Part shown: in pieces, positions 16,819 through 23,944 of the stretch
Layout: each line of letters begins with the position of its first letter
How positions within the stretch are numbered: the stretch's first letter is position 1
From: DASSUW01 sp036257565
GTDB taxonomy: Bacteria; Actinomycetota; Thermoleophilia; Solirubrobacterales; Solirubrobacteraceae
Assembly: GCA_036257565.1 (NCBI GenBank)
Contig: DATAFH010000107.1
Coordinates: 1 to 54,820, forward strand
Length of the DNA: 54,820 nucleotides
Reading direction: 5' to 3'
Translations under genes and position numbers: made by a program
The notes under the pieces: model-generated
Seen by the model: only the letters and a program-made list of their open reading frames with translations
Database searches by the model: none
Told to the model about the DNA's origin: nothing

Positions 16819-16902
16819 GTGCCGCGCTTCTGGCTCATCACGCAGCTGCTGATCGTGGTGTTCGTGCTCGCGGGCATGATCATCGCGGTGACCAAGCTCT
16901 GA
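16819..16902 (+). CDS. Tiny single-span membrane protein (27 aa)
   Basis: From a GTG at 16819 a 27-codon frame encodes a short polar start (VPRFWLITQ), one continuous hydrophobic span (LLIVVFVLAGMIIAV) and a basic end TKL. This is the pattern of a real bacterial small membrane protein rather than random high-GC translation. A TAGCCT element sits nine nt before the start. The last 23 nt overlap the 3' end of the opposing phosphatase gene. Function unknown. Confidence 0.55.
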   Translation: MPRFWLITQLLIVVFVLAGMIIAVTKL

Positions 16903-17635
16903 GCCGGGCGCGGACGCCACGAGCACGGGGCAGCGGCGGGCGCTCGGGCAGCGGGCGTCCCTCGACGATGGCTGCCGGCGCCGCGGCGGTCATCCACTCG
17001 GCCTGCGCGTCGTCGAGCCCCACGTCGAGCTCCGGGGAGCGGTGCCGCTCGTCGTGGGCGTCGGAGGCGATCACGTGGACAAGCCCGCGCTCGAGCATGC
17101 CCTGCGCCGCCCGGCGGACCGTTTCGCCGAAGGCGCCGGTCAGCGACCCCGCGGTGACCTGGGCGAGGGCGCCGCGCTCGACGAGGGCGGCCAGGAAGTC
17201 GAGGTTGCGCAGGAAGCTCGGCGAGCGCTCGGGGTGGGCGAGGAGCACGCCGAAGCCGCGGCGCTGGAGGTCGGCGACCATCCGGTCGAGGCCGCCGGCG
17301 GGCGAGAACGGGCACTCGAGCAGCACGTGTCGCCCGTGGCCGATCGTGAGCGCGCGCAGGTCGGCATCCTGCAGCGAGGGCAGCCGGGCGGGCGCGATCT
17401 CGCCGCCCTGGAGCAGCTCGAGGTCGATCTTCTCGCGCTCGAGCCGCTCGCCGAGCACGGTGCGCGCGGCGCTCAGGTCCGCGGGCGTCAGGCCAAAGGT
17501 GTGGCTGATGTGCGACGTCGTCGCCATCGCCTGCGTGCCGGCCGCGACCGCAGCGCGGGCCATCGCGACCGCCCCGTCCTCCGTCGCCGGGCCGTCGTCG
17601 AGCCCGGGGAGGATGTGGGTATGCAGGTCGATCAC
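16880..17635 (-). CDS. PHP-domain tyrosine phosphatase, CpsB/CapC/YwqE type
   Basis: A 251-residue protein beginning VIDLHTHILPGLDDGP, the exact opening expected for the CpsB/YwqE family of metal-dependent protein-tyrosine phosphatases. Further metal ligands are in ATTSHISHTFG, AHPERSPSFLRN and IASDAHDERHRSPEL. In Gram-positives these enzymes dephosphorylate tyrosine kinases that control capsule or exopolysaccharide synthesis. No cognate kinase lies nearby; the glycan cluster is 19 kb away, so a link is only inference. The GTG at 17635 is selected because it opens the conserved motif. Divergent from the universal stress gene by 42 bp. Confidence 0.88.
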   Translation of the reverse strand: MIDLHTHILPGLDDGPATEDGAVAMARAAVAAGTQAMATTSHISHTFGLTPADLSAARTVLGERLEREKIDLELLQGGEIAPARLPSLQDADLRALTIGHGRHVLLECPFSPAGGLDRMVADLQRRGFGVLLAHPERSPSFLRNLDFLAALVERGALAQVTAGSLTGAFGETVRRAAQGMLERGLVHVIASDAHDERHRSPELDVGLDDAQAEWMTAAAPAAIVEGRPLPERPPLPRARGVRARLRAWSPR

Positions 17636-17666
17636 CCGGTTTATGATCGCGCCCCCTTCGGCGAGC

Positions 17667-17672
17667 AAGGAG
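17667..17672 (+). promoter_or_regulatory. Ribosome binding site AAGGAG and upstream TATGAT
   Basis: AAGGAG precedes the ATG at 17678 by five nt. A TATGAT -10-like element at 17642-17647 would give a leader of about 25 nt, so this gene is of the leadered class. Confidence 0.55.
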
Positions 17673-17677
17673 ATGGC

Positions 17678-18121
17678 ATGTTCCGGGCGATCGTGGTGGG
17701 CACCGACGGGTCGCAGACGGCGGGCGAGGCGGTGCGCGAGGCGATCGAGCTGGCCAAGGCGGTCGGGGCGACGATCGACGTCGTGTCCGCATACGAGCCG
17801 GTGTCGAACCAGCGGCTGCGGGAGGAGGCCCGCCAGGCGCCCGAGGACCTGCAGTGGACGATCAACGCGCGTGAGGACGTTGAGGCGACGCTGCGGGACG
17901 CGGCCGAGCGGATCGAGGACGCCGGCGTGACCGTCACCACCTACGCCCGCGAGGGCGACCCGGCGGACGCGATCCTCGACGTGGCCGAGGAGCAGGGCTC
18001 GGACCTCATCGTCGTCGGCAACAAGGGAATGACCGGCGCCAAGCGGTTCCTGCTCGGTTCCGTGCCGAACAAGGTCTCGCACCACGCACCCTGCTCGGTG
18101 CTCATCATCCGGACGACCTAG
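17678..18121 (+). CDS. Universal stress protein (UspA family)
   Basis: A 147-residue UspA-fold protein. It starts with FRAIVVGTDGSQTAGEA, where Asp after the first strand binds nucleotide, and carries the ATP-binding motif LIVVGNKGMTGAKRFLLGSV, that is G2xG9xGS, near residues 115-135. Such proteins bind ATP or AMP and support survival under stress. ATG 17678 is chosen for its Shine-Dalgarno. Its TAG stop overlaps the opposing subtilase TAG in a CTAG. Confidence 0.93.
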   Translation: MFRAIVVGTDGSQTAGEAVREAIELAKAVGATIDVVSAYEPVSNQRLREEARQAPEDLQWTINAREDVEATLRDAAERIEDAGVTVTTYAREGDPADAILDVAEEQGSDLIVVGNKGMTGAKRFLLGSVPNKVSHHAPCSVLIIRTT

Positions 18122-19527
18122 ATCGCCGGGTCGGTCGCCGCCGCGGCGTTCAGCCGCCCTGCGCCGTAGCGGCGGTCGAAGCCCGGGACGCCCGCATCCG
18201 TCGCCGTGGCCTGGAGGCGGAGCATCAGCTTGCTCGGCGACGGGTAGCGGCCGATCACCCTCGACGCGACGACCAGGGCGGCCGTGGCGGCGACGTGCGG
18301 GGAGGCCATCGAGGTGCCCACGAAGCCGGACGGCAGGCCGAAGCGGCGGAAGCTCGAGGACGCGCGCGGGGAGTCGTAGCCCGAGGCCCACGGGAACGTC
18401 ATCTGGAAGATGTCGCGGCCGCCCGGCGCGCCCACCGGGCAGGCGGGGTCGTTGGTGTCGTCCGAGCCGCCGCCGGGGGCGACGATGTCGAGGCCGCGGC
18501 CGATGTTCGAGTAGTCGGCCAGGCAGGCGTGCTCGGTGGTGGCGCCGACCGCCATCGTGTACGGGCTGCGGGCCGGGTAGGCAAGCGCGCGGCGCGCCTG
18601 GTTGCCGGCTGCCGCGACCACGAGGACGCGATGGCGGTAGGCGTAGCGCAGGGCGGCCAGCACGTCGGGGATCTCGGACGCGCGCACCTGGCGCAGGCCG
18701 TCGTCGAACTCGAACGAGAGGTTGATGACGTCCGCGCCGTGGCGGACCGCGTAGCGGATGCCTCCCGTGATGTCGACGCCGTCGCCGGCGCCGTCCTCGT
18801 CGAGCACGCGGACGGGCATGATGCGGGCGCCGTAGGCGAGGCCCGTCACGCCGAGGTCGTTGTTGGTCCGCTCCCCGATCGTACTCGCCACGTGCGTGCC
18901 GTGGCCGTTCTCGTCGCTCGGGTCGGCGTCGCGGTCGACGAAGTCGTAGCCGCGCACGAAGTCACCGTGCCAGAAGTCCGGCGAGCGGCGGAAGCGGCGG
19001 CCCTTGTTGGCGTAGGCGACGCCGGTGTCGAGCACCGCGACGACCGCGCCGCGGCCGCCGGGGCGGCCGGCGTCGAGCAGGTGCTGCCAGGCGTCGGGCG
19101 CGTTGACGCCGGCGCCGGGGAGGAAGTTCCACTGCAGGGCCTGCCAGCCCTGCGCCGCGCCCGAGTTGCCGCGGTCATTGGGGACGAAGCGGGCCAGGTG
19201 GGCGATCCGGTTGGGCACCGCCGTGGCGACCTCGGGATGCTCGCGTAGCTCGCGCACCGTGTCCGCCACGCTCTCGCCGTCGCGGATCTTGACCACGCGC
19301 GTGTGGGGGGCGAAGGTGCGGGCGCGGCCGACGCCGGCCTGCCGCTGGACCTTCTTGACGTCGCCCTCGTCGGCGGACGCGCGGAGGCGGACGACGACCT
19401 CGCCGGGGACGTAGCCCTCCCGCTCCGGAGCGGCTGCGACCCCGCTCGTCGCGGACGCGAGGGCGGGCGCCGCGAGCAGCGTGGCCGCGGCGGCGAGCGG
19501 GGGGAGGAGGCGAGCGAGAGGGTGCAT
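18118..19527 (-). CDS. Secreted S8 (subtilisin-like) serine peptidase
   Basis: A 469-residue preproprotein. The start at 19527 gives a signal peptide (MHPLARLLPPLAAAATLLAA, cleavage near ALASA). A propeptide of the inhibitor I9 type follows to about residue 110 (VPGEVVVRLRASADEGDVKK). The catalytic domain shows the triad: Asp167 in VVAVLDTGVA, His209 in ENGHGTHVAS and the Ser in GFVGTSMASPHVA, with the oxyanion Asn in VVAAAGNQARR. There is no C-terminal anchor, so it should be released or wall-associated. Convergent with the stress gene; divergent from tadA over 114 bp with no clear promoter. Confidence 0.94.
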   Translation of the reverse strand: MHPLARLLPPLAAAATLLAAPALASATSGVAAAPEREGYVPGEVVVRLRASADEGDVKKVQRQAGVGRARTFAPHTRVVKIRDGESVADTVRELREHPEVATAVPNRIAHLARFVPNDRGNSGAAQGWQALQWNFLPGAGVNAPDAWQHLLDAGRPGGRGAVVAVLDTGVAYANKGRRFRRSPDFWHGDFVRGYDFVDRDADPSDENGHGTHVASTIGERTNNDLGVTGLAYGARIMPVRVLDEDGAGDGVDITGGIRYAVRHGADVINLSFEFDDGLRQVRASEIPDVLAALRYAYRHRVLVVAAAGNQARRALAYPARSPYTMAVGATTEHACLADYSNIGRGLDIVAPGGGSDDTNDPACPVGAPGGRDIFQMTFPWASGYDSPRASSSFRRFGLPSGFVGTSMASPHVAATAALVVASRVIGRYPSPSKLMLRLQATATDAGVPGFDRRYGAGRLNAAAATDPAI

Positions 19528-19641
19528 GGGAGCGCAGGCGCCGCAAACGACTGCGCCTCCGTAGGAACATTGTCGGCTGCTCGAAGTTACGCGACAACCC
19601 CTTGGAGTGCCTTTCTGACTCACGTAGGTGACGACTTCTTC

Positions 19642-20076
19642 ATGCGCCTCGCCCTGCGAGAAGCCGAGCGCGCGCTGGAGCACGACGACGTGCCGGTGGG
19701 TGCGGTCGTCGTGTTCGGCGGCGAGGTGATCGGGGTGGGGCACAACGAGCGCGAGCTGCGCGAGGACCCGACCGCCCACGCCGAGATGCTCGCGATCCGC
19801 GAGGCGGCACGCGCCCTCGGCTCCTGGCGGCTGCTCGACACCGTGCTCTACGTGACGCTCGAGCCGTGCGCGATGTGCGCGGGCGCGATCGTCCTCGGCC
19901 GCATCCCGCGCGTGGTCTACGGCACCGACGACCCGAAGGCGGGGGCTGCCGGCTCGGTGCTGGACGTCCTCGCCGAGCCACGGCTCAACCACCGTCCGGA
20001 GGTGGTCGGCGGCGTCCTGGCGGCCGATGCGGCGGAGCTCCTGAGGGCGTTCTTCCGCCCGCGCCGAGGAGCCTGA
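19642..20076 (+). CDS. tadA: tRNA-specific adenosine deaminase
   Basis: A 144-residue zinc deaminase of the TadA type, which converts A34 to inosine in tRNA-Arg(ACG). Zinc and catalytic residues are in PTAHAEMLAI (His46, Glu48) and LEPCAMCAGAI (Cys76, Cys79); the tail VVGGVLAADAAELLRAFF is typical of the family. The ATG at 19642 gives a slightly short N-terminus; the frame runs a little further upstream (GDDFF) without a good start codon. tRNA-Ser lies 25 nt downstream, a neighbourhood also seen in other actinobacteria. Confidence 0.93.
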   Translation: MRLALREAERALEHDDVPVGAVVVFGGEVIGVGHNERELREDPTAHAEMLAIREAARALGSWRLLDTVLYVTLEPCAMCAGAIVLGRIPRVVYGTDDPKAGAAGSVLDVLAEPRLNHRPEVVGGVLAADAAELLRAFFRPRRGA

Positions 20077-20080
20077 TCGC

Positions 20081-20086
20081 TACCCT
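20081..20086 (+). promoter_or_regulatory. -10-like element TACCCT before tRNA-Ser(CGA)
   Basis: TACCCT ends 15 nt before the mature 5' end of the tRNA. The second tRNA-Ser gene has TACGCT in the matching position, both preceded by CGC, suggesting independent tRNA promoters. Confidence 0.35.
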
Positions 20087-20101
20087 CCACAGTCGCTCCC
20101 T

Positions 20102-20191
20102 GGAGGGGTGCGAGAGTGGTTGAATCGGGCGGTCTCGAAAACCGTTGTATCGGTAACCCCGGTACCGTGGGTTCGAATCCCACCCCCTCCG
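20102..20191 (+). tRNA. tRNA-Ser, anticodon CGA
   Basis: The acceptor stem GGAGGGG pairs with CCCCTCC, the anticodon stem GCGGT/ACCGT closes the loop CTCGAAA with anticodon CGA, a long variable arm marks a class II tRNA, and the T arm is GTGGG-TTCGAAT-CCCAC. Discriminator base G; the 3' CCA is not encoded. It reads UCG codons. Confidence 0.95.
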
Positions 20192-20255
20192 CTTTGGCCG
20201 CGTTTTCTGCCCGGCGGACCGGCCGTGGCTCTGCTCGCGAGGACCCGTGGCGGTT

Positions 20256-20274
20256 AGGTGCCGCTACGGCACCT
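20256..20274. repeat. Perfect 8-bp hairpin downstream of tRNA-Ser
   Basis: AGGTGCCG and CGGCACCT flank a CTA loop. It may act as a terminator for the tRNA transcript, but it is also part of a direct repeat (next entries). Confidence 0.5.
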
Positions 20275-20285
20275 CAGTGGCCACG
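20259..20285 (+). repeat. 27-bp direct repeat, copy 1
   Basis: Reads TGCCGCTACGGCACC, four variable bases (TCAG), then TGGCCACG. The copy at 20320 has the same 15-mer and 8-mer with CAAC between. Confidence 0.6.
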
Positions 20286-20319
20286 TCCCTGCCGACGAAC
20301 CGTGCGTTGTCCACTTGTA

Positions 20320-20346
20320 TGCCGCTACGGCACCCAACTGGCCACG
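20320..20346 (+). repeat. 27-bp direct repeat, copy 2
   Basis: Same outer blocks as copy 1, 61 bp downstream, with an intact 5-bp inner stem (TGCCG/CGGCA). The stretch 20192-20496 otherwise contains no supportable gene. Confidence 0.6.
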
Positions 20347-20496
20347 CGGCCTCGCACCAGCCCTCGCGTGGCCGGTTACGAGCCCATTACCGCCGCTCAC
20401 GCCAGCCACCCTCCCTACCAGCTTCCGTAGACGTTCGCTGGCGTTACCGAGGCCCCGGCTCACGTATGCCCCCGGGCTGCCCGGTGTCGAGGCCGT

Positions 20497-20720
20497 TCAT
20501 CGCGGCGTCTGCTGGTGGAACGCGAGCCTCCAGCCATCCTCGCGGCGGACGTAGGGCTGGAGACCAGAGCCGACTAAGGAGCAGACCCTCGCGCGTCGCC
20601 GAGACGCCGTAGGTGACGATGCCGGCGTCCGGCGTCCAGCGCAGCTCGCGCAGGTCTTCCGGCAGCGCGCGCTGCTCAGTCGCGCCCAGGCTCGCGGGCG
20701 ATCGACGCTGAGAAAACCGG
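20497..20720 (-). pseudogene. Frameshifted remnant of a DUF4440/SnoaL-like protein
   Basis: Two minus-strand frames together give the end of a DUF4440-type domain. The first reads EQRALPEDLRELRW, then TPDAGIVTYGVSATREG; the second reads PYVRREDGWRLAFHQQTPR and stops at 20497. In the family these two stretches are continuous (a VTY strand, then a WRRE.GWR..FHQ.TP end), so a frameshift with a small loss lies near 20570. The N-terminal half is not found. Not expected to make a working protein. Confidence 0.6.
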
Positions 20721-20792
20721 CTCGCCGCGGTCTTGGAACCAGCCGACGATCCCTGGCCACTTCAACGCCTCCCTCGAAAGGAACATCACAAG

Positions 20793-21104
20793 ATGATCGC
20801 TCGCACCTGGACGGGCGCGGTGCGCCGCGCCGACGCCGACGAATACGCCGACTACATCCGCGACACCGGCTTCACCGAGTACGGCGAGACGCCGGGCAAC
20901 CGAGGCGCGTGGATCCTGCGCCGCGACGAGGGCGAGCGGACCGAGTTCATCACGCTCTCGCTGTGGGACTCCGAGGACGCGATCCGTGCCTTCGCCGGCG
21001 AGGACATCGAGGCCGCCGTGCTCTACCCCGAGGACGAGCGCTACCTGATCGACGGCGAGTCCGCGGTGGCGCACTATCGGATCGTTGGCGAGGTGACGCC
21101 CTGA
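20793..21104 (+). CDS. Small ABM-like (antibiotic biosynthesis monooxygenase fold) protein
   Basis: A 103-residue protein with the ferredoxin-like pattern of ABM/dimeric alpha-beta barrel proteins: MIARTWTGAVRRADADEYAD, a central strand EFITLSLWDSEDAIRAFAGE and the ending AVLYPEDERYLID, then VAHYRIVGEV. Similar small proteins are often annotated as ABM domain or hypothetical. ATG 20793 is preceded by GAAAGGA. The stop overlaps the start of the next remnant by one nt (TGATG), so the two were once a pair. Confidence 0.75.
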   Translation: MIARTWTGAVRRADADEYADYIRDTGFTEYGETPGNRGAWILRRDEGERTEFITLSLWDSEDAIRAFAGEDIEAAVLYPEDERYLIDGESAVAHYRIVGEVTP

Positions 21105-21310
21105 TGCCGGAATCGAAGCGGCTGAAGCTGGCGCGCGCCGCGTATGCGGCGTTCGACCGCGGGGATCGCCATGCGATCGAGACGCTGCTCAGCGAGGACC
21201 TCCAGTTCTTCAGCCCGCCGGACCCCGGCATCGATCTCGCCGGCTACTTCGAGTGCTGCTGGCCGCAGGCGGGGCAGAACCGTGGCTTCGACTTCAAGCG
21301 CCTCGGCGCT
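21104..21310 (+). pseudogene. N-terminal fragment of a SnoaL-like protein
   Basis: Translation from ATG 21104 gives about 67 residues of a SnoaL/NTF2-like domain (LKLARAAYAAFDRGDRHAIE, TLLSEDLQFFSPPDPGIDLA, CCWPQAGQNRGFDFKRL). It then leaves the family abruptly near 21305, where the sequence becomes the C-terminus of a sigma factor in another frame. The second half of the domain is missing. Confidence 0.75.
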
Positions 21311-21696
21311 CGCTCGGCGACCGCCGCCTGCGGGAGATCGTCGAGCGCTTCGTCGACGCCTTCGAGCGCGGCGAGGTCGACGCGATCCTCGCCTTCCTGG
21401 CCGACGACGCCACGTTCTCCATGCCGCCGTACCCCCAGTGGGCGGAGGGCCGCCAGGCGATCGCCGGCTCGTGGCTCATGCCCGGCGGCCCACCGCCCCG
21501 GCTCCGCTACGTCCCCGCGCAGGCCAACGGACAGCCCGCCCTCGGGACCTAAGTCATCGACCCGGACAGGGGCGACTACCTTCCGCCGGCGCTCGACATC
21601 CTGACCTTCCGCGGCGACCGGATCGCCGACGTCACCGCGTTCCGGACGCCTGCGATGTTCCCGCGCTTCGGACTCCCCGACCGCCTTCGAGGGTGA
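21310..21696 (+). pseudogene. C-terminal fragment of an ECF sigma factor (SigJ/SigG-type, with SnoaL tail) bearing a nonsense codon
   Basis: The frame GDRRLREIVERFVDAFERGE, then FSMPPYPQWAEGRQAI, GSWLMPGGPPPRLRY and QANGQPALGT matches the C-terminal SnoaL-like domain of TIGR02960-type sigma-70 factors. A TAA at 21550 replaces a Tyr codon (GT-stop-VIDPDRGDYLPPAL), after which the same frame continues to the expected end TAFRTPAMFPRFGLPDRL and stops at 21694. All sigma regions 2 and 4 are missing. Both a deletion and a point mutation have inactivated it. The last 65 bp overlap the opposing EamA gene. Confidence 0.8.
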
Positions 21697-22609
21697 CGTC
21701 CTTCGACCCGCGTCGAAGGCGCGTCACGGCCGCGTTAAGCCCCGGTGGGAGGCGCCCGTCGGTCGACAGCCAGGAGCCGGCGAGGATGAGCAGCAGGCCG
21801 GCGACGGCACCCGCCCCGGGGCGCTCGCCGAGCACGGCGACGCCGAGCGCGACGGCCACCACCGGCGCCACGTAGGTGATGACCAGCGCGCGGCCCGGGC
21901 CGGCCTCGGCGACCAGCGCTCCGTAGAACACGAACGCGGCCGCGGTGCAGAAGAGGCCGAGGACCACCAGCGAGGCGATGGCCTCGCCTGACGGCATCTC
22001 GGCCGGCGGGTCGAGCGCGACGGCCGGGGTGAGGACGACCGCGGCGACGGCGAGCGCCGCGCCCATCGACGCCCGCGGGTCGAGGTCGGCCAGGTGGCGC
22101 TTGAGGACCATCGGGCCGACCGCGTAACAGAAGGCGGCGACGAGGATCGCGAGCGCGCCGACCAGCTCGTCCCCACGGCCCGCGACGTCGATCCCCACCA
22201 GCGCGACGACGCCGGCGAGCCCGAGCAGGAGCCCGACCAGCCGCGAGCCGGTGGCCCGCTCCTGGGCGTCGAAGCGGAGCGCGAGCAGCGCCACGAAGAG
22301 CGGCGCGGCGGCGATGATGATCGCGGCCAGCGACGAGGTGACGTGCTGCTCGCCGGCGGCGATGAGGGGGAACGGGAAGACGATCTCGACGATGCCGAAC
22401 ACGGCGATCCACCGCCACCGCCCGCGCAGCGACGCCAGCGTGCCCGCGCGCCACGCCAGCGCCAGCAGGACCGCCGCGCCGAGCACGACTCGCACCCAGG
22501 CGAGCACGATCGGGGAGACGCCGTCGTCGACCGCCACCTTGATGAACAGGTAGGGCATGCCCCACAACGTCGACACGGCGGCGAAGGCGATCCAGGCGCG
22601 TGCGCTCAT
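21632..22609 (-). CDS. DMT-superfamily (EamA) membrane transporter
   Basis: A 325-residue protein of about ten membrane helices in two EamA repeats: FAAVSTLWGMPYLFIKVAVD opens the first, and LVGALAILVAAFCYAVGPMV the second. The family exports or imports metabolites; substrate cannot be told. ATG 22609 follows a minus-strand TATCCT by eight nt. The C-terminus has about 45 extra hydrophilic residues after the last helix (TRLRRGSKDVTLEGGRGVRS), encoded by DNA antisense to the sigma-factor remnant, so the original stop was probably lost when the remnant formed. Confidence 0.88.
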   Translation of the reverse strand: MSARAWIAFAAVSTLWGMPYLFIKVAVDDGVSPIVLAWVRVVLGAAVLLALAWRAGTLASLRGRWRWIAVFGIVEIVFPFPLIAAGEQHVTSSLAAIIIAAAPLFVALLALRFDAQERATGSRLVGLLLGLAGVVALVGIDVAGRGDELVGALAILVAAFCYAVGPMVLKRHLADLDPRASMGAALAVAAVVLTPAVALDPPAEMPSGEAIASLVVLGLFCTAAAFVFYGALVAEAGPGRALVITYVAPVVAVALGVAVLGERPGAGAVAGLLLILAGSWLSTDGRLPPGLNAAVTRLRRGSKDVTLEGGRGVRSAGTSQASGTR

Positions 22610-22617
22610 GGCCGCGG

Positions 22618-22627
22618 AGGATAGGGT
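22618..22627. promoter_or_regulatory. Symmetric bidirectional -10 element
   Basis: AGGATAGGGT gives TAGGGT on the plus strand (7 nt before ATG 22635) and TATCCT on the minus strand (8 nt before ATG 22609), sharing the central TA. Same geometry as at 1072-1081. Confidence 0.55.
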
Positions 22628-22634
22628 CGCCCGC

Positions 22635-23828
22635 ATGGACGACGCCACCCTGGAGCGCCTCGCCGATCTCGTGGTCGGCTTCGGGGCCAATGTACAGCCG
22701 GACCAGATCGTGTCCGTCTCCTGCGAGCCCGGCAAGGAGCGCCTCACGCGCGCGATCGCGGCCAGCGCGTACCGTCGCGGCGCCCGGTTCGTCGACGTCG
22801 CGTGGTTCGATCCCTGGGTCAAGCGGGCGCGCATCGCGCACGCGCGCGACGAGACGCTCGACTTCGTGCCGCCCTGGTACGGCGAACGCATCCTGGCGCT
22901 GGGTAAGCACCGGGCGGCCCGCATCGGCCTCTCCGGCCCGTCGGCGCCAGGCCTGCTCGAAGATCTCGACCCCGTGCGGTCGGGCAAGGACCGGCTCCCG
23001 GCCCTCAAGGAGTCCGGCGAGGTGGTCAACGAGCGGACCACGAACTGGTCGATCATCCCCTGTCCGTCGCCGGCGTGGGCGTCGCTCGTGTTCCCCGAGC
23101 TGCAGCCGGACGACGCGCTGGCCCGCCTCGAGCAGCACGTGATGCACGTCCTGCGACTGGACGAGGACGATCCGATCGCGGCCTGGAGCGATCGTATGGA
23201 CACGCTCGTCGCGGTCGCCGCCCGCCTCAGCGACCGCCGCTTCGACGCGCTCCACTACGAGGCACCGGGCACCGATCTCACCGTCGGCCTGCTCCCCGGT
23301 TCCCGCTGGCAGGCCGCGCGCTTCGAGACGATCGGCGGCATCGTCCACATGCCCAACCTCCCCAGCGAGGAGGTGTTCACGACCCCCGACCCGGCGCGCA
23401 CCGTGGGGCACGTGACCTCGACGACGCCACTCGTGCTGGCCGACGGCACGGTCGTGCGCAACCTGCGCGTGCGCTTCGAGGGCGGCCGGGCCGTGCAGGT
23501 CGACGCCGACACCGCCCAGGACACGATGCGCACGATCGTCGAGCAGGACGAGGGGGCCGCCCGCCTCGGCGAGGTCGCGCTCGTCGATGCGGAAGGCCGG
23601 ATCGGCAAGCTGGGCACCATCTTCTACGACACGCTGATCGACGAGAACGCCGCGAGCCACATCGCGCTCGGCCAGGGCTTCCCGTTCCTGCTCGACGATC
23701 CGAGCCCCTCGAACGAGAGCCAGATCCACATCGACTTCATGATCGGCTCGCCCGAGATGACGGTGACGGGCATGACCGCAGAGGGAGAGCGCGTCCCCGT
23801 GCTCGTACGCGGTGACTGGGGGATCTGA
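22635..23828 (+). CDS. Aminopeptidase, peptidase family M29
   Basis: A 397-residue metallo-aminopeptidase. Family landmarks are visible: GANVQPDQIVSVSCEPG near the N-terminus, HYEAPGTDLTVGLLPGSRW, the metal-binding HMPNLPSEEVFTTPD, DENAASHIALGQGFP and the final HIDFMIGSPEMTVTGMT. Enzymes of this family remove N-terminal residues and need Co, Zn or Mn. ATG 22635 is preferred because the family N-terminus begins there and the -10-like TAGGGT lies just upstream; the frame extends 78 nt further 5' into the opposing gene. tRNA-Ser(GGA) follows 23 nt after the stop. Confidence 0.93.
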   Translation: MDDATLERLADLVVGFGANVQPDQIVSVSCEPGKERLTRAIAASAYRRGARFVDVAWFDPWVKRARIAHARDETLDFVPPWYGERILALGKHRAARIGLSGPSAPGLLEDLDPVRSGKDRLPALKESGEVVNERTTNWSIIPCPSPAWASLVFPELQPDDALARLEQHVMHVLRLDEDDPIAAWSDRMDTLVAVAARLSDRRFDALHYEAPGTDLTVGLLPGSRWQAARFETIGGIVHMPNLPSEEVFTTPDPARTVGHVTSTTPLVLADGTVVRNLRVRFEGGRAVQVDADTAQDTMRTIVEQDEGAARLGEVALVDAEGRIGKLGTIFYDTLIDENAASHIALGQGFPFLLDDPSPSNESQIHIDFMIGSPEMTVTGMTAEGERVPVLVRGDWGI

Positions 23829-23833
23829 GCCGC

Positions 23834-23839
23834 TACGCT
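23834..23839 (+). promoter_or_regulatory. -10-like element TACGCT before tRNA-Ser(GGA)
   Basis: TACGCT ends 12 nt before the tRNA; a weak -35-like GTGACT is 16 nt further upstream. Confidence 0.35.
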
Positions 23840-23851
23840 CATCGCCCTCCA

Positions 23852-23941
23852 GGAGAGGTGCCGGAGCGGCTGAACGGGCACGACTGGAAATCGTGTGACG
23901 GGGGTCGACCTCGTCCGAGGGTTCGAATCCCTCCCTCTCCG
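23852..23941 (+). tRNA. tRNA-Ser, anticodon GGA
   Basis: Acceptor GGAGAGG pairs with CCTCTCC; the anticodon stem CACGA/TCGTG encloses CTGGAAA with anticodon GGA; a long variable arm and a T loop TTCGAAT follow. Discriminator G; no encoded CCA. It reads UCC and UCU. Confidence 0.95.
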
Positions 23942-23944
23942 CTG

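Noticed and set aside
20259..20346. Possible CRISPR array
   Set aside because: Only two imperfect 27-bp copies with an internal variable block; no cas genes.
20192..20496. Small plus-strand frames after tRNA-Ser, such as 20258-20554
   Set aside because: Overlapping frames of low complexity through a palindromic repeat region; no family features.
23839..23944. Continuation of the ATPase frame through the tRNA-Ser gene
   Set aside because: Gives the GEGGIRTL-type peptide that arises from antisense tRNA translation in many genomes.
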